Shown: one piece after another, positions 7,348 to 14,980 of the stretch
Layout of the letters: each line of letters begins with the position of its first letter
Position numbering within the stretch: position 1 is the stretch's first letter
Origin: Flectobacillus sp049240685
GTDB taxonomy: Bacteria; Bacteroidota; Bacteroidia; Cytophagales; Spirosomataceae
Reading direction: 5' to 3'
DNA length: 29,053 bases
Assembly (NCBI RefSeq): GCF_049240685.1
Contig: NZ_JBMLSD010000230.1
Span: forward strand, 1-29,053
Notes under the pieces: model-generated
Told to the model about the DNA's origin: nothing
The model's database searches: none
Seen by the model: only the letters and a program-made list of their open reading frames with translations
Made by a program: the position numbers and the translations under genes

Positions 7348-8712
7348 ATGACAACGATTAGCCTTATCCAAAAATATAATGTTCCTGGTCCACGCTACAC
7401 AAGTTATCCTACGGTTCCGTTCTGGAAGGTAGAACAGTTTACAGAAAAAGCTTGGATAGAAAGCTTGCAAAAAAGTTTTGCCGAAAGCAATCATCAAGGA
7501 ATCAGTCTTTATATCCACCTGCCATATTGCGAAAGCCTTTGTACTTTTTGTGGTTGTAATAAACGTATCACTAAAAACCACTCGGTAGAAGAACCTTATA
7601 TCGACGCCCTCTTGAAGGAATGGGATATGTACACAGCTTTATTATCCGAAACTCCACGAATCGCCGAAATACACTTTGGAGGTGGTACACCAAGTTTTTT
7701 CAAACCAAACAATCTTGCTCGTTTGGTAAAAGGCATTTTAGCAAAAGCTACATTAGCAGATGAAATAGAATTTGGTTTTGAAGGACACCCAGGCAATACC
7801 ACAGCCGAACATTTGGAGGTATTGTATCAATTAGGTTTTACGCGTGTAAGCTACGGCGTGCAAGATTATGACTTGCGAGTTCAAACGGCAATTCACCGTT
7901 TTCAGCCTTTTGAACAGGTAAAACAAGTGACAGAATTGAGCCGAAAATTAGGATATTCCTCTATCAGCCATGATTTGGTATTTGGATTACCCTTCCAGAC
8001 TTTAGCCAGTATTGAGGATACCATTCAAAAAACAATTGCGCTTAAGCCCGACCGTATTGCGTTTTACTCGTATGCTCATGTGCCTTGGATTAAAGGCAAT
8101 GGTCAAAGAGGATTTAAGGATGAAGACCTCCCAAGTCCTGCCTTGAAACGCCAGTTGTATGAAAAGGGTAGAGCGATGTTGGAGGCAAATGGTTATTTCG
8201 AAATAGGTATGGACCACTTTGCTTTGGCTAGTGATTCGATGTATGTAGCTCGACAAAATGGTACGCTCAATCGTAATTTTATGGGTTATACCACCACGCA
8301 GACCAAAGTGATGATTGGTTTAGGAGTATCTTCTATCAGTGACTCGTGGACGGCTTTTGCCCAAAATGTAAAAGAAATTGAGACCTACATGGATAGCATC
8401 AATCAAAATAAACTACCGCTTCACCGTGGGCATATTTTGAACCAAGAAGACCTCAAAATTCGTGAGCAAATTCTCAATCTGATTTGTCGATTCAAAACAT
8501 CTTGGGATACCGATACTTGGACTTCTGAAGAAAAAGAAGCGCTTTTCGAAAGACTTCAACCATTTGTAGAAGACGATTTAATTGTTTTACACGACAACGG
8601 CGTAGAGGTTTTGGAAGCTGGTAAAACCTTTATCCGTAATATCTGTATGGCATTTGATATGCGCATGATTAGAGAAAATCCCCAGCACAGACTTTTTTCG
8701 CAGACGATATAG
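7348..8712 (+). CDS. hemN: Oxygen-independent coproporphyrinogen III oxidase
   Basis: A 454-aa radical SAM enzyme that converts coproporphyrinogen III to protoporphyrinogen IX without oxygen, in heme biosynthesis in the cytosol. The start MTTISLIQKYNVPGPRYTSY matches the family N-terminus and length (about 455 aa); an in-frame TTG at 7204 would add 48 unrelated residues and is rejected. Cluster cysteines C61, C65 and C68 plus the adjacent C70 (YCESLCTFCGC) match the HemN signature CxxxCxxCxC, and GGGTPSFF follows as the SAM-binding glycine motif. The presence of the CNK/GC signature separates true HemN from HemW-type heme chaperones. It heads a same-strand group with katA, hemA and an ankyrin gene. 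A G-rich tandem array starts immediately after the stop codon. Confidence 0.95.
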   Translation: MTTISLIQKYNVPGPRYTSYPTVPFWKVEQFTEKAWIESLQKSFAESNHQGISLYIHLPYCESLCTFCGCNKRITKNHSVEEPYIDALLKEWDMYTALLSETPRIAEIHFGGGTPSFFKPNNLARLVKGILAKATLADEIEFGFEGHPGNTTAEHLEVLYQLGFTRVSYGVQDYDLRVQTAIHRFQPFEQVKQVTELSRKLGYSSISHDLVFGLPFQTLASIEDTIQKTIALKPDRIAFYSYAHVPWIKGNGQRGFKDEDLPSPALKRQLYEKGRAMLEANGYFEIGMDHFALASDSMYVARQNGTLNRNFMGYTTTQTKVMIGLGVSSISDSWTAFAQNVKEIETYMDSINQNKLPLHRGHILNQEDLKIREQILNLICRFKTSWDTDTWTSEEKEALFERLQPFVEDDLIVLHDNGVEVLEAGKTFIRNICMAFDMRMIRENPQHRLFSQTI

Positions 8713-8719
8713 TATTAGA

Positions 8720-8752
8720 GGGGATAGGGGATAGGGGATAGGCAAAGAGGGG
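8720..8752 (+). other. G-quadruplex-like sequence after the hemN stop
   Basis: Four GGGG tracts (8720-8723, 8727-8730, 8734-8737, 8749-8752) with loops of 3, 3 and 11 bases, beginning 8 bases after the hemN stop. It satisfies the usual G4 pattern apart from a long third loop. It would lie in the hemN transcript. Confidence 0.5.
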
Positions 8753-8988
8753 CAGAGGGAACAGGCACAAAGGCACAGAGTGGAAGAGGGGATAGGCAAA
8801 GAGGGGCAGAGGGAAAGGGCGCAAAGGCACAGAGTGGAAGAGGGGATAGGCAAAGAGGGGCAGAGAGAACGGGCGCAAAGGCATAAAGTGGAAGAGGGGA
8901 TAGGGGATAGGCAAAGAGGGGCAGAGGGAACGGGCACAAAGGCACAGAGTGGGCAAGGGAAGAGAGGATAGAGGTTAGGTAAAGAAAG

Positions 8989-9062
8989 AGGGGTAGAGTT
9001 AATGGGCACAAAGGCATAAAGTGAGTAGTAACTTCACTTTGTGCCTTTGTGCCTCTGCCCCT
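8989..9062. repeat. Long hairpin closing the tandem array
   Basis: 9005-9023 pairs with 9035-9053 (18 of 19 bases) around an 11-base loop, and 8989-8997 pairs with 9054-9062 across a 7-base bulge. It forms between the last direct unit and the inverted unit. No T-tract follows, so it may protect the 3' end or cause pausing rather than act as a classical terminator. Confidence 0.65.
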
Positions 9063-9223
9063 CTTTGCCTCCCTCTAAGTCCTTATAATATAAGCTATAA
9101 CTATAGTTTAAAAATAAAATATAGTTTAAATCTATAATTATATATAAAATATCAATTTGATTTATAATTCTCGAATCAGCAATTTTGTCATGTAAACATA
9201 ACATAACAGTTATTAACAAACAC

Positions 9224-10747
9224 ATGAATAAATCCATAAAAATTGCTGCTCTGGCGCTATTATCATCGACTGTTGCAGTTGCACAAACTCCCCTAACTAC
9301 TAACAATGGTTCTCCTGTTGGAGATAATCAAAACTCTAAAACAATCGGACAAAATGGACAAGTGTTGCTAGAAGATATCCATTTGATTGAAAAGCTAGCC
9401 TCGTTCGACCGTGAGCGTATTCCTGAGCGTGTGGTACATGCACGTGGCGCTGGAGCTTATGGTGAATTTGTCTCAGAAGGCGAATTTTCAAAATATACCA
9501 AAGCGGCTTTGTTTGCGGCTAAAGGTAAAAAAACACCTGTTTTTGTTCGTTTTTCGACAGTAGTTCATGGAAATGGTTCACCAGAAACCTTGCGTGACCC
9601 ACGTGGTTTTGCTACTAAGTTTTATACCGAACAAGGCAATTATGATATCGTTGGTAATAACCTGCCTGTATTTTTTATTCGCGATGCCATCAAGTTTCCA
9701 GATATGGTGCACGCATTCAAACCGTCGCCTATTTATAATAAGCAAGATCCCAACCGTGTGTTTGATTTCTTCTCACATATTCCAGAAGGTACACACATGT
9801 TGACACGTGTGTATTCTGATTTCGGTATTCCTGCTAATTATCGTCAAATGGATGGGTCGAGTGTTCATGCTTTCAAGTGGGTAAACGAGGCTGGCGAAGT
9901 GAGTTATGTAAAATATACTTGGAAAACGAATCAGGGTGTGAAAAACCTTACTGCTGATGAAGCTGCCAAAGTACAAGCCCAAGATTTTCAACATGCTACA
10001 GTAGATTTATACGATAATATCAAAAAAGGAAACTTCCCTTCTTGGGATTTATTTGTACAAATCTTAAAACCCGAAGATTTAGATAAATTCGATTTTAATC
10101 CACTAGATGTTACAAAAGTTTGGCCAGAGTCAATTGCTCCGTTGACAAAGGTTGGTAAAATGACTTTAAACCGCGTACCTGATAATTTCTTTGAAGAAGT
10201 TGAGCAGTCTGCTTTTGCGCCTGCCAATTTGGTGCCAGGCATAGAGCCATCTGAAGACAAACTTTTGCAAGGTCGCTTATTTTCTTACACCGATACGCAA
10301 CGTCACCGCATCGGAGGCAATTTTCAACAGCTTCCTATTAATGCACCAAAAGCGGCTGTGAATACATACAACCAAGACGGTGCTTTTAGTAATCGCCACA
10401 AAACTTCTGATGTAAACTATCAACCAAGTGTTGCGGCTGATGCTCTGGCTGACAATGCACAATATAAATACTCAGTTTCTAAGTTTACCAATGTGACTAC
10501 CGTTCAGCAAAAAATCACAAAGCCTAATGATTTTAAGCAAGCAGGTGATTTTTACCGCTCTTTGTCCGAAACAGATAAAGTAAGTTTGATTAAAAACTTA
10601 TCTGGTGATTTGGCGGCTGTCAAAAACAAAGATGTAGCTCGCAAAATGGTAGGCTATTTCTACCTAGCTGATGCGGATTACGGTACTCGTTTGGCTAAAG
10701 CTCTCAACTTTAGCCGTGAGGAAGTTGAAGCGTTGTTTAGAAAATAA
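9224..10747 (+). CDS. katA: Secreted heme catalase
   Basis: 507 aa; breaks down hydrogen peroxide to water and oxygen. The ATG at 9224 is chosen because it gives a clean signal peptide (MNKSIKIAALALLSSTVAVA then Q), so the enzyme is predicted to be periplasmic; an upstream ATG at 9185 would add 13 residues and spoil it. Active-site residues are present: distal H72 (RVVHARGAGAYG), the VRFSTV..GSPETLRDPRGFA stretch, the GNNLPVFF asparagine (144-151) and proximal heme ligand Y355 (RLFSYTDTQRHR). Length matches small-subunit clade 3 catalases. It lies between hemN and hemA and two genes from an ankyrin gene. No OxyR or PerR site can be assigned confidently in the AT-rich leader; a GTTATTAAC motif sits just before the start. 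Confidence 0.96.
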   Translation: MNKSIKIAALALLSSTVAVAQTPLTTNNGSPVGDNQNSKTIGQNGQVLLEDIHLIEKLASFDRERIPERVVHARGAGAYGEFVSEGEFSKYTKAALFAAKGKKTPVFVRFSTVVHGNGSPETLRDPRGFATKFYTEQGNYDIVGNNLPVFFIRDAIKFPDMVHAFKPSPIYNKQDPNRVFDFFSHIPEGTHMLTRVYSDFGIPANYRQMDGSSVHAFKWVNEAGEVSYVKYTWKTNQGVKNLTADEAAKVQAQDFQHATVDLYDNIKKGNFPSWDLFVQILKPEDLDKFDFNPLDVTKVWPESIAPLTKVGKMTLNRVPDNFFEEVEQSAFAPANLVPGIEPSEDKLLQGRLFSYTDTQRHRIGGNFQQLPINAPKAAVNTYNQDGAFSNRHKTSDVNYQPSVAADALADNAQYKYSVSKFTNVTTVQQKITKPNDFKQAGDFYRSLSETDKVSLIKNLSGDLAAVKNKDVARKMVGYFYLADADYGTRLAKALNFSREEVEALFRK

Positions 10748-10752
10748 ATTAC

Positions 10753-10872
10753 AGTAAGTAGGAAAACGTTATTAGTTAACAGTATATTGGTTATTTGAAG
10801 GTGCTCATAATCAAAAGGTTATAGTCAAATTTTTCCTCAATTATACTATTAATTTAATTTTTCCTACTTACT
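10753..10872. repeat. 120-bp element with 14-bp perfect terminal inverted repeats
   Basis: AGTAAGTAGGAAAA at 10753-10766 is repeated inverted at 10859-10872. Partial pairing continues inward (TATACT..TTAA on both sides), giving arms of up to about 30 bases. It begins 5 bases after the katA stop and contains no coding sequence. It may act as a transcript-end structure for katA or be a small mobile-type repeat. Confidence 0.7.
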
Positions 10873-11058
10873 TAAGTTAGTACGCAAAATAAAATTTAAG
10901 ATTGTGCTTTAAGCTTTCAGATATCGGCTCTCGGCGGTGGGCTATGGGAAAAATGCATGTCCGTGGTCGTTAAAAACATTTTAACACTCTTTGCCTTGTG
11001 CCTGTTGCCTAGTGCCTAGACACATAACTTAAATCTTATTCTGCACGATTACTTAATT
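10870..11058. repeat. MITE-like element, copy 1 (katA-hemA spacer)
   Basis: 189 bp bounded by imperfect 31-bp inverted ends (10870-10900 and 11028-11058; both, read inward, end ATTTAAG and share AAGT and AATAA blocks). Inside are a six-unit heptad run of mostly GCNNNNN (10906-10947), a 7-bp hairpin GTTAAAA/TTTTAAC (10969-10985), and a four-unit TGCCNNN heptad run (10992-11019). It shares a 21-base exact match (10977-10997) and the same order of parts with the element at 18631-18802, in opposite orientation. No transposase is present. Confidence 0.7.
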
Positions 11059-11194
11059 AGGCCAAAAGGCAATAGGAATTAGTCATCATTTTATTGATAG
11101 CTCTTGATTTGCTTTTCTTTATATCAAACCAAATCGGGCAGGATTTAGGAGCGTATTTTGAAAAGTAAAACAATACTGTCAACGAATGTTTAAG

Positions 11195-11222
11195 CTAATA
11201 CCTATTGCCTAACCACTAATAC
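11195..11222. repeat. Heptad array just before hemA
   Basis: Four successive CTANNNN 7-mers occupy 11195-11222, ending 4 bases before the hemA ATG; the first and last are identical (CTAATAC). Part of it recurs inverted near 11067-11082 (GGCAATAGG..ATTAG), so the leader could fold. The rest of 11083-11194 shows nothing recognisable. Confidence 0.6.
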
Positions 11223-11226
11223 AAAA

Positions 11227-12441
11227 ATGATTCATCAAACCATGCCATCTATCAAAGTCATATCGCTTTCATATAAAACTGCTGATGTTGCAGTTCGTGG
11301 ACAATTGCAGTTCTCGGAGGAGGAGGTGCAAACCTTTTTGGCAAATTTTCAAGCTCATGAAGACGTCAAATCCTTGATGCTTCTATCAACTTGTAACCGA
11401 ACTGAATTGTATTTCGAGTCCGAAACTACATCCGCTAAAGACATGATTGAACAGATGTTGACTTTCAAGAATGTATGGATTGGTGGACATTTGCTTAAAG
11501 TTATTGAAACTACTCAAGAGTCAGCTCAGTATATGATGGAGGTGGCTATGGGATTACACTCAATGGTTTTGGGCGACAAACAAATTATTCAGCAAGTCAA
11601 AAGTGCTTATTTACTGAGTCAAAGCATGGGGCTTATTTCGGGGGCATTTGAGCGCTTGTTTCAACAAGTTTTTCGTTCATTTAAGCGAATTAGTAATGAA
11701 ACCGCCTTTTTGAAAGGCTCTCAATCTACGAGTTATTTGGCAGTGGAGCACGCCAGAAGACTCGTTGGCAAACAAGCAAAAGTATTGTTATTGGGAGCTG
11801 GAGAAATCGCTAAAGATGTGGTCAAATATTTGGTTTCACAAGGTTTTGAAAATGTGGTAATTGCCAATCGCACTCTCGAAAAAGCCCAAGCACTTGCTAA
11901 ATCGAGAGATTCTTACTTTTACCTTCCTTTTTCGGAAATACCTCAATACTTTTCTGATTTTGATGTGGTTATTTCAAGTATTGGCGTAAAAGATTTAATT
12001 CAAGATACCTTTTTCCGTAAATCTACTTTTCCTAAAGTATTGGTTGATTTAGCTGTTCCAGCAAGTATTTCTATATCTGAAGAAACAAAGCAGTCGGTTC
12101 AGTTAATCAATATTGATACTTTGGTCGAAAAAATTCAGGTGAACAAGACCGAAAGCCAAGCAGCAGTAAATGAAGTTCAAACGATTATTGAGCAAGAGTT
12201 AGCACAATTTATGAAATGGCATGATTCATTACCTATCAACCAGTTTTTAGCTTCATTGAAACAACATTATAAAACTACCATTCAAGAAAAATTACAACAA
12301 CATAAGCAAGAGCTACCAGACGGAGTTATTGATTCTATCGTGGCTTCTTTGCTCAAAACACCAGCTGTAAGTCTGAAGAATATGAATTTACCAGAATCTG
12401 TTTCATCGGTTCAACAGCTCAATAATATTTACCACTTTTAG
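11227..12441 (+). CDS. hemA: Glutamyl-tRNA reductase
   Basis: 404 aa; reduces glutamyl-tRNA(Glu) with NADPH to glutamate-1-semialdehyde, the committed step of C5-pathway heme synthesis. The N-terminal catalytic domain carries STCNRTELY with nucleophile C56, followed by the GLHSMVLGDKQIIQQVK substrate motif and the long connecting helix; the NADPH domain starts with LLLGAGEIAKDVV; a C-terminal helical dimerisation domain ends the protein. Two starts are possible, ATG 11227 and ATG 11242 (residue 6); the second puts the cysteine at 51, closer to the family. It is followed after 12 bases by the ankyrin gene, so they are likely co-transcribed. A repeat-filled 479-base spacer separates it from katA. 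Confidence 0.95.
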   Translation: MIHQTMPSIKVISLSYKTADVAVRGQLQFSEEEVQTFLANFQAHEDVKSLMLLSTCNRTELYFESETTSAKDMIEQMLTFKNVWIGGHLLKVIETTQESAQYMMEVAMGLHSMVLGDKQIIQQVKSAYLLSQSMGLISGAFERLFQQVFRSFKRISNETAFLKGSQSTSYLAVEHARRLVGKQAKVLLLGAGEIAKDVVKYLVSQGFENVVIANRTLEKAQALAKSRDSYFYLPFSEIPQYFSDFDVVISSIGVKDLIQDTFFRKSTFPKVLVDLAVPASISISEETKQSVQLINIDTLVEKIQVNKTESQAAVNEVQTIIEQELAQFMKWHDSLPINQFLASLKQHYKTTIQEKLQQHKQELPDGVIDSIVASLLKTPAVSLKNMNLPESVSSVQQLNNIYHF

Positions 12442-12453
12442 GCTTTTCATTTT

Positions 12454-12969
12454 ATGAAAAATATACTTTTTGTATTGTGTTTCACTCTCATCATACATAC
12501 AGCACAGGCACAACAATCGATCTGGAATGCTTGTCGTGAAGGCGATAAAACAACCGTAGAATCTTTATTAAAACAAGGGTTTTCTATTGACGCTCAAGAC
12601 CATAAAGGCTTTACACCCTTAATCTTGGCAGTGTATAATCAACAAACAGATTTAGTAAAATATTTATTAGAAAAAGGCGCAAATCCTGATATTGCAGATA
12701 CCTCTGGCAATACGGCCTTGATGGGAGCTAGTTTTAAAGGATATACCGAAATCGCACAATTATTATTAGTAAAAAAGGCAAATCCTAATATTCAAAATGG
12801 TAATGGCGCTACAGCTTTGAGTTTTGCAGCTACTTTTGGGCATCTTTCTTTAGTCAAAGTATTATTGCAGGCAGGAGCCAACAAGTATCTCCAAGATCGT
12901 TTTGGGAACACCCCTCTCAAAAATGCATTGATGCAGGAAAATACCGAAATAGCAGAGCTTTTGAAGTAA
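12454..12969 (+). CDS. Exported ankyrin-repeat protein, possible catalase partner
   Basis: 171 aa with a signal peptide (MKNILFVLCFTLIIHTAQAQ) and about five ankyrin repeats filling the rest: three full ones recognisable by (G)xTPL/ALxxA..GxxxxVxxLLxxGAN (about residues 52-150) and partial ones at both ends. Ankyrin repeats are protein-binding scaffolds and the signal peptide puts it in the periplasm. Secreted or catalase-linked ankyrin proteins are known to support catalase: AnkB beside KatB in Pseudomonas aeruginosa, and Cj1386, involved in heme delivery to KatA in Campylobacter jejuni. With a secreted catalase 1.7 kb upstream and hemA 12 bases upstream, the same role is a reasonable inference here, not something the sequence proves. 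Confidence 0.88.
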   Translation: MKNILFVLCFTLIIHTAQAQQSIWNACREGDKTTVESLLKQGFSIDAQDHKGFTPLILAVYNQQTDLVKYLLEKGANPDIADTSGNTALMGASFKGYTEIAQLLLVKKANPNIQNGNGATALSFAATFGHLSLVKVLLQAGANKYLQDRFGNTPLKNALMQENTEIAELLK

Positions 12970-12996
12970 AATAGAGTTTAACACACATGAGTCATT

Positions 12997-13175
12997 ATTG
13001 TAAAAATTTGTATGCCATCAGTAGAGACACAATACTTTGCGTCTAAGGCTGAGTCACATATCAAAAAAGGGGTCGGAAAATAAATTCCAACCCCTTTTTT
13101 GATACTATATTTCAGAAAGATACCTCTCAAGACGCAGTCATTGCGTCTCTACTGATGGAATTCGATTTTTACAAT
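12997..13175. repeat. Large inverted repeat with GTAGAGACGCAA-type palindromes
   Basis: Arms 12997-13044 and 13130-13175 are inverted copies with few differences (ATTGTAAAAAT.., CCATCAGTAGAGAC.., ..GCGTCT). Each arm contains its own smaller palindrome, AGACRCAA..TGCGTCT. The strong terminator at 13059-13104 sits in the middle, so the whole can form a nested cruciform. The right arm ends 8 bases before the stop codon of the MATE gene. The motif resembles palindromic repeats dispersed in other bacterial genomes; no transposase is present. Confidence 0.8.
13059..13104. terminator. Bidirectional terminator between the ankyrin and MATE genes
   Basis: A 19-bp stem (13059-13077 with 13086-13104, one mismatch) with A6 at one foot and T6 at the other, and an 8-base loop. 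It works for both convergent genes: hemA-ankyrin on plus and MATE on minus. Confidence 0.88.
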
Positions 13176-13183
13176 CACTCAAT

Positions 13184-14557
13184 TTATACCTTCATTGTTC
13201 TCCAGCGACCTTTTTTGAAGAAATAAATACCCATCAATGCCAAAATAGATTCGGCAATGGCGATGGATAAGAATACCCCAAGCGGTCCCCAATGCCAGTA
13301 TTGCGCCATCAGATAAGCCAAAGGTATTTCGATGAGCCAGAAGCATATAAAGTTCATAATCGTTGGGGTGCGAGTATCACCAGCACCGTTGAGTGCTTGT
13401 CCGATGACCATTCCGTAGCCGAAAAAGAGATAGCCCGCACTCATGATTTGCAAACATAACACACCTACTTCTACGACTTTGGGATTGTTGTTGAAAATTG
13501 AAATGAAGTTCTCCGCAAAACCTAAAAACAATAAGCCTACCAACAATAGAAATATCATATTGTAAAAAGCGGTTCTCCAAACAGATTTCTCGGCTCGGTC
13601 AGGCTGATTAGCGCCTAAATTTTGTCCCATCAAGGTAGCGGCGGCATTCGCCATACCCCATGCTGGCAAAATCGTAAATACGATAATTCTAATAGCAATA
13701 GTGTAACCTGCCACGGCGTCGCTTCCGAAACTTGAAATAATTCTTGTTAAGAAAATCCAGCTTGCCGACTGAATCAAGAACTGCCCTGTACCACCCGAAC
13801 CAATGGTAATCAAATTTTTGAGTACCGACCAGTCTGGTTTGAGTAATCTCAATTCTAAGCGGAGATTGCCCTGACCTTTTTGTAAAGACCATAATTGGTA
13901 CAAAACCCCAATGGTTCTGCCTGTGGTAGTGGCAATGGCAGCGCCTTCTACGCCAAATTTTAATCCCATAATCAATATGGCATCGAGTGCCATATTGATA
14001 ATATTGGCCAAAATAATCGAACGCATTGCCGTAGAGGCATCTCCTGCACCACGCAATGCACCGCTGAGTGTGTAAAGTAAAATGATGGAAGGACTACTAA
14101 TAAACATTGAGCGAGTAAACAAAGCTCCTTGTTCAATCAAATGAGGTTCGCCTCCCATAAGTGTGAGAATTTGTTCAGCAAAAATTGCCCCAGGAATTCC
14201 GACGAGTGCCGATAAAACCAAGGAAATAAGAATTACTTGTGATACGGCATGAGCAGCGGCTTCGGGGTTTCCTTCGCCTGTTCGGCGTGAAACGATGGCA
14301 GTGGCTGCCGAACTAAGACCAATGGCAACAGAATAAATCAGGGTAAGTACCGATTCGGTCAACCCAACGGTAGCGATGGCTTCTATGCTAATTTTAGATA
14401 CAAAAAAGGCATCAACAATCGCAAAGAGCGATTCTCCGATCATTTCTAATATCATCGGAATAGATAAAAGAAAAATCGCACGATTGATGCTCATTTGAGT
14501 ATAATTCTGTTCTTCTCCACGAATAGCTTCGAGGAATAGTTCAATGTATTTTTTCAT
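13184..14557 (-). CDS. MATE-family multidrug/metabolite exporter
   Basis: A 457-aa inner-membrane antiporter with 12 hydrophobic segments in two similar halves, as in NorM/DinF-type cation-coupled exporters. Family patterns include the AFFVSKISIEAIATVGLTES stretch in the first half and WGMANAAATLMGQNLGANQP at the start of the second half. The start MKKYIELFLEAI at 14557 is preferred; a longer frame from 14608 adds 17 residues with a second hydrophobic patch and is less likely. Substrate is unknown. It converges on the ankyrin gene, and its upstream region runs to the assembly gap. Confidence 0.9.
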   Translation of the reverse strand: MKKYIELFLEAIRGEEQNYTQMSINRAIFLLSIPMILEMIGESLFAIVDAFFVSKISIEAIATVGLTESVLTLIYSVAIGLSSAATAIVSRRTGEGNPEAAAHAVSQVILISLVLSALVGIPGAIFAEQILTLMGGEPHLIEQGALFTRSMFISSPSIILLYTLSGALRGAGDASTAMRSIILANIINMALDAILIMGLKFGVEGAAIATTTGRTIGVLYQLWSLQKGQGNLRLELRLLKPDWSVLKNLITIGSGGTGQFLIQSASWIFLTRIISSFGSDAVAGYTIAIRIIVFTILPAWGMANAAATLMGQNLGANQPDRAEKSVWRTAFYNMIFLLLVGLLFLGFAENFISIFNNNPKVVEVGVLCLQIMSAGYLFFGYGMVIGQALNGAGDTRTPTIMNFICFWLIEIPLAYLMAQYWHWGPLGVFLSIAIAESILALMGIYFFKKGRWRTMKV

Positions 14558-14763
14558 TGAAAATGACGATACGATAAGATAATGGTAAAATAATATAGCT
14601 TTTTTCAAAGCAGAAAAGCCTAGTTTTTGACTAGGAAAATAAGAAGAGAAAATACAGTACCACGTAGGGACTAAAAATTACAAAATCATGGGCATTTACG
14701 GCTTAAAGCCAGTTTGAGGTTGGTGTTGCAAAGGTAATAAGATTTAGGACTTTTTGTAGAATG

Positions 14764-14863
14764 NNNNNNNNNNNNNNNNNNNNNNNNNNNNNNNNNNNNN
14801 NNNNNNNNNNNNNNNNNNNNNNNNNNNNNNNNNNNNNNNNNNNNNNNNNNNNNNNNNNNNNNN
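14764..14863. other. Assembly gap of 100 Ns
   Basis: Exactly 100 N characters, the usual placeholder for a gap of unknown size. Left flank 14558-14763 and right flank 14864-14980 hold no gene. The right flank begins with a 14-base perfect palindrome AGCGAAATTTCGCT (14878-14891). Missing sequence may contain further genes or a collapsed repeat. Confidence 0.99.
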
Positions 14864-14913
14864 ACCTATAGATATTTAGCGAAATTTCGCTTAGAATTAA
14901 TATTCCGCCATCT

Positions 14914-14921
14914 TACTTTTG
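14914..14921 (+). promoter_or_regulatory. Candidate -7 promoter element of gap
   Basis: TACTTTTG matches TAnnTTTG, 59 bases before the gap ATG, with a TTAG about 19 bases further up in place of the TTG -33 element. Confidence 0.4.
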
Positions 14922-14980
14922 TGTCAAGATTTGTCACGAATCTTTTCTTATAACAAAACAAACCTTGAAACGAGTAAATC

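Larger units (their letters stand above)
8717..9071. repeat. 54-bp G-rich tandem repeat with inverted terminal unit
   Basis: Four to five copies of a purine-rich unit repeat with period 54 (starts at about 8728, 8782, 8836, 8890, 8951). Copies 2-4 are nearly identical, and the last (8951-9023) is diverged. Copy number of the 7-mer GGGGATA differs between copies: three in the first, one in the second and third, two in the fourth, which makes that interval 61 bases. Units break down into 7- and 8-mers such as GGCAAAG and GGCACAAA. At 9033-9071 a partial unit occurs inverted. The array explains most of the 511-base hemN-katA spacer; 9072-9223 is AT-rich with two TATAGTTTA copies and no gene. Confidence 0.9.

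Noticed and set aside
8587..9017. Several overlapping open frames on both strands in the G-rich array, encoding Pro/Leu/Ser-rich or Glu/Gly/Arg-rich repeats
   Set aside because: The repeat period of 54 is a multiple of 3 and the units lack stops, so open frames arise automatically in several frames. No start context or conserved protein pattern supports them.
8717..9071. CRISPR array
   Set aside because: Units are contiguous and nearly identical along their full 54 bases; there are no unique spacers of constant length and no cas genes.
9185..9223. Longer katA start at ATG 9185
   Set aside because: It would bury the signal peptide behind 13 polar residues; ATG 9224 gives a normal signal sequence.
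9072..9223. PerR- or OxyR-type operator ahead of katA (AT-rich pieces such as TTATAATATAA)
   Set aside because: The region is nearly all A and T, so partial matches to TTATAATnATTATAA are expected by chance; none is complete.
12997..13175. Insertion sequence
   Set aside because: Only 179 bp, no transposase frame, and the interior is a terminator; a palindromic repeat fits better.
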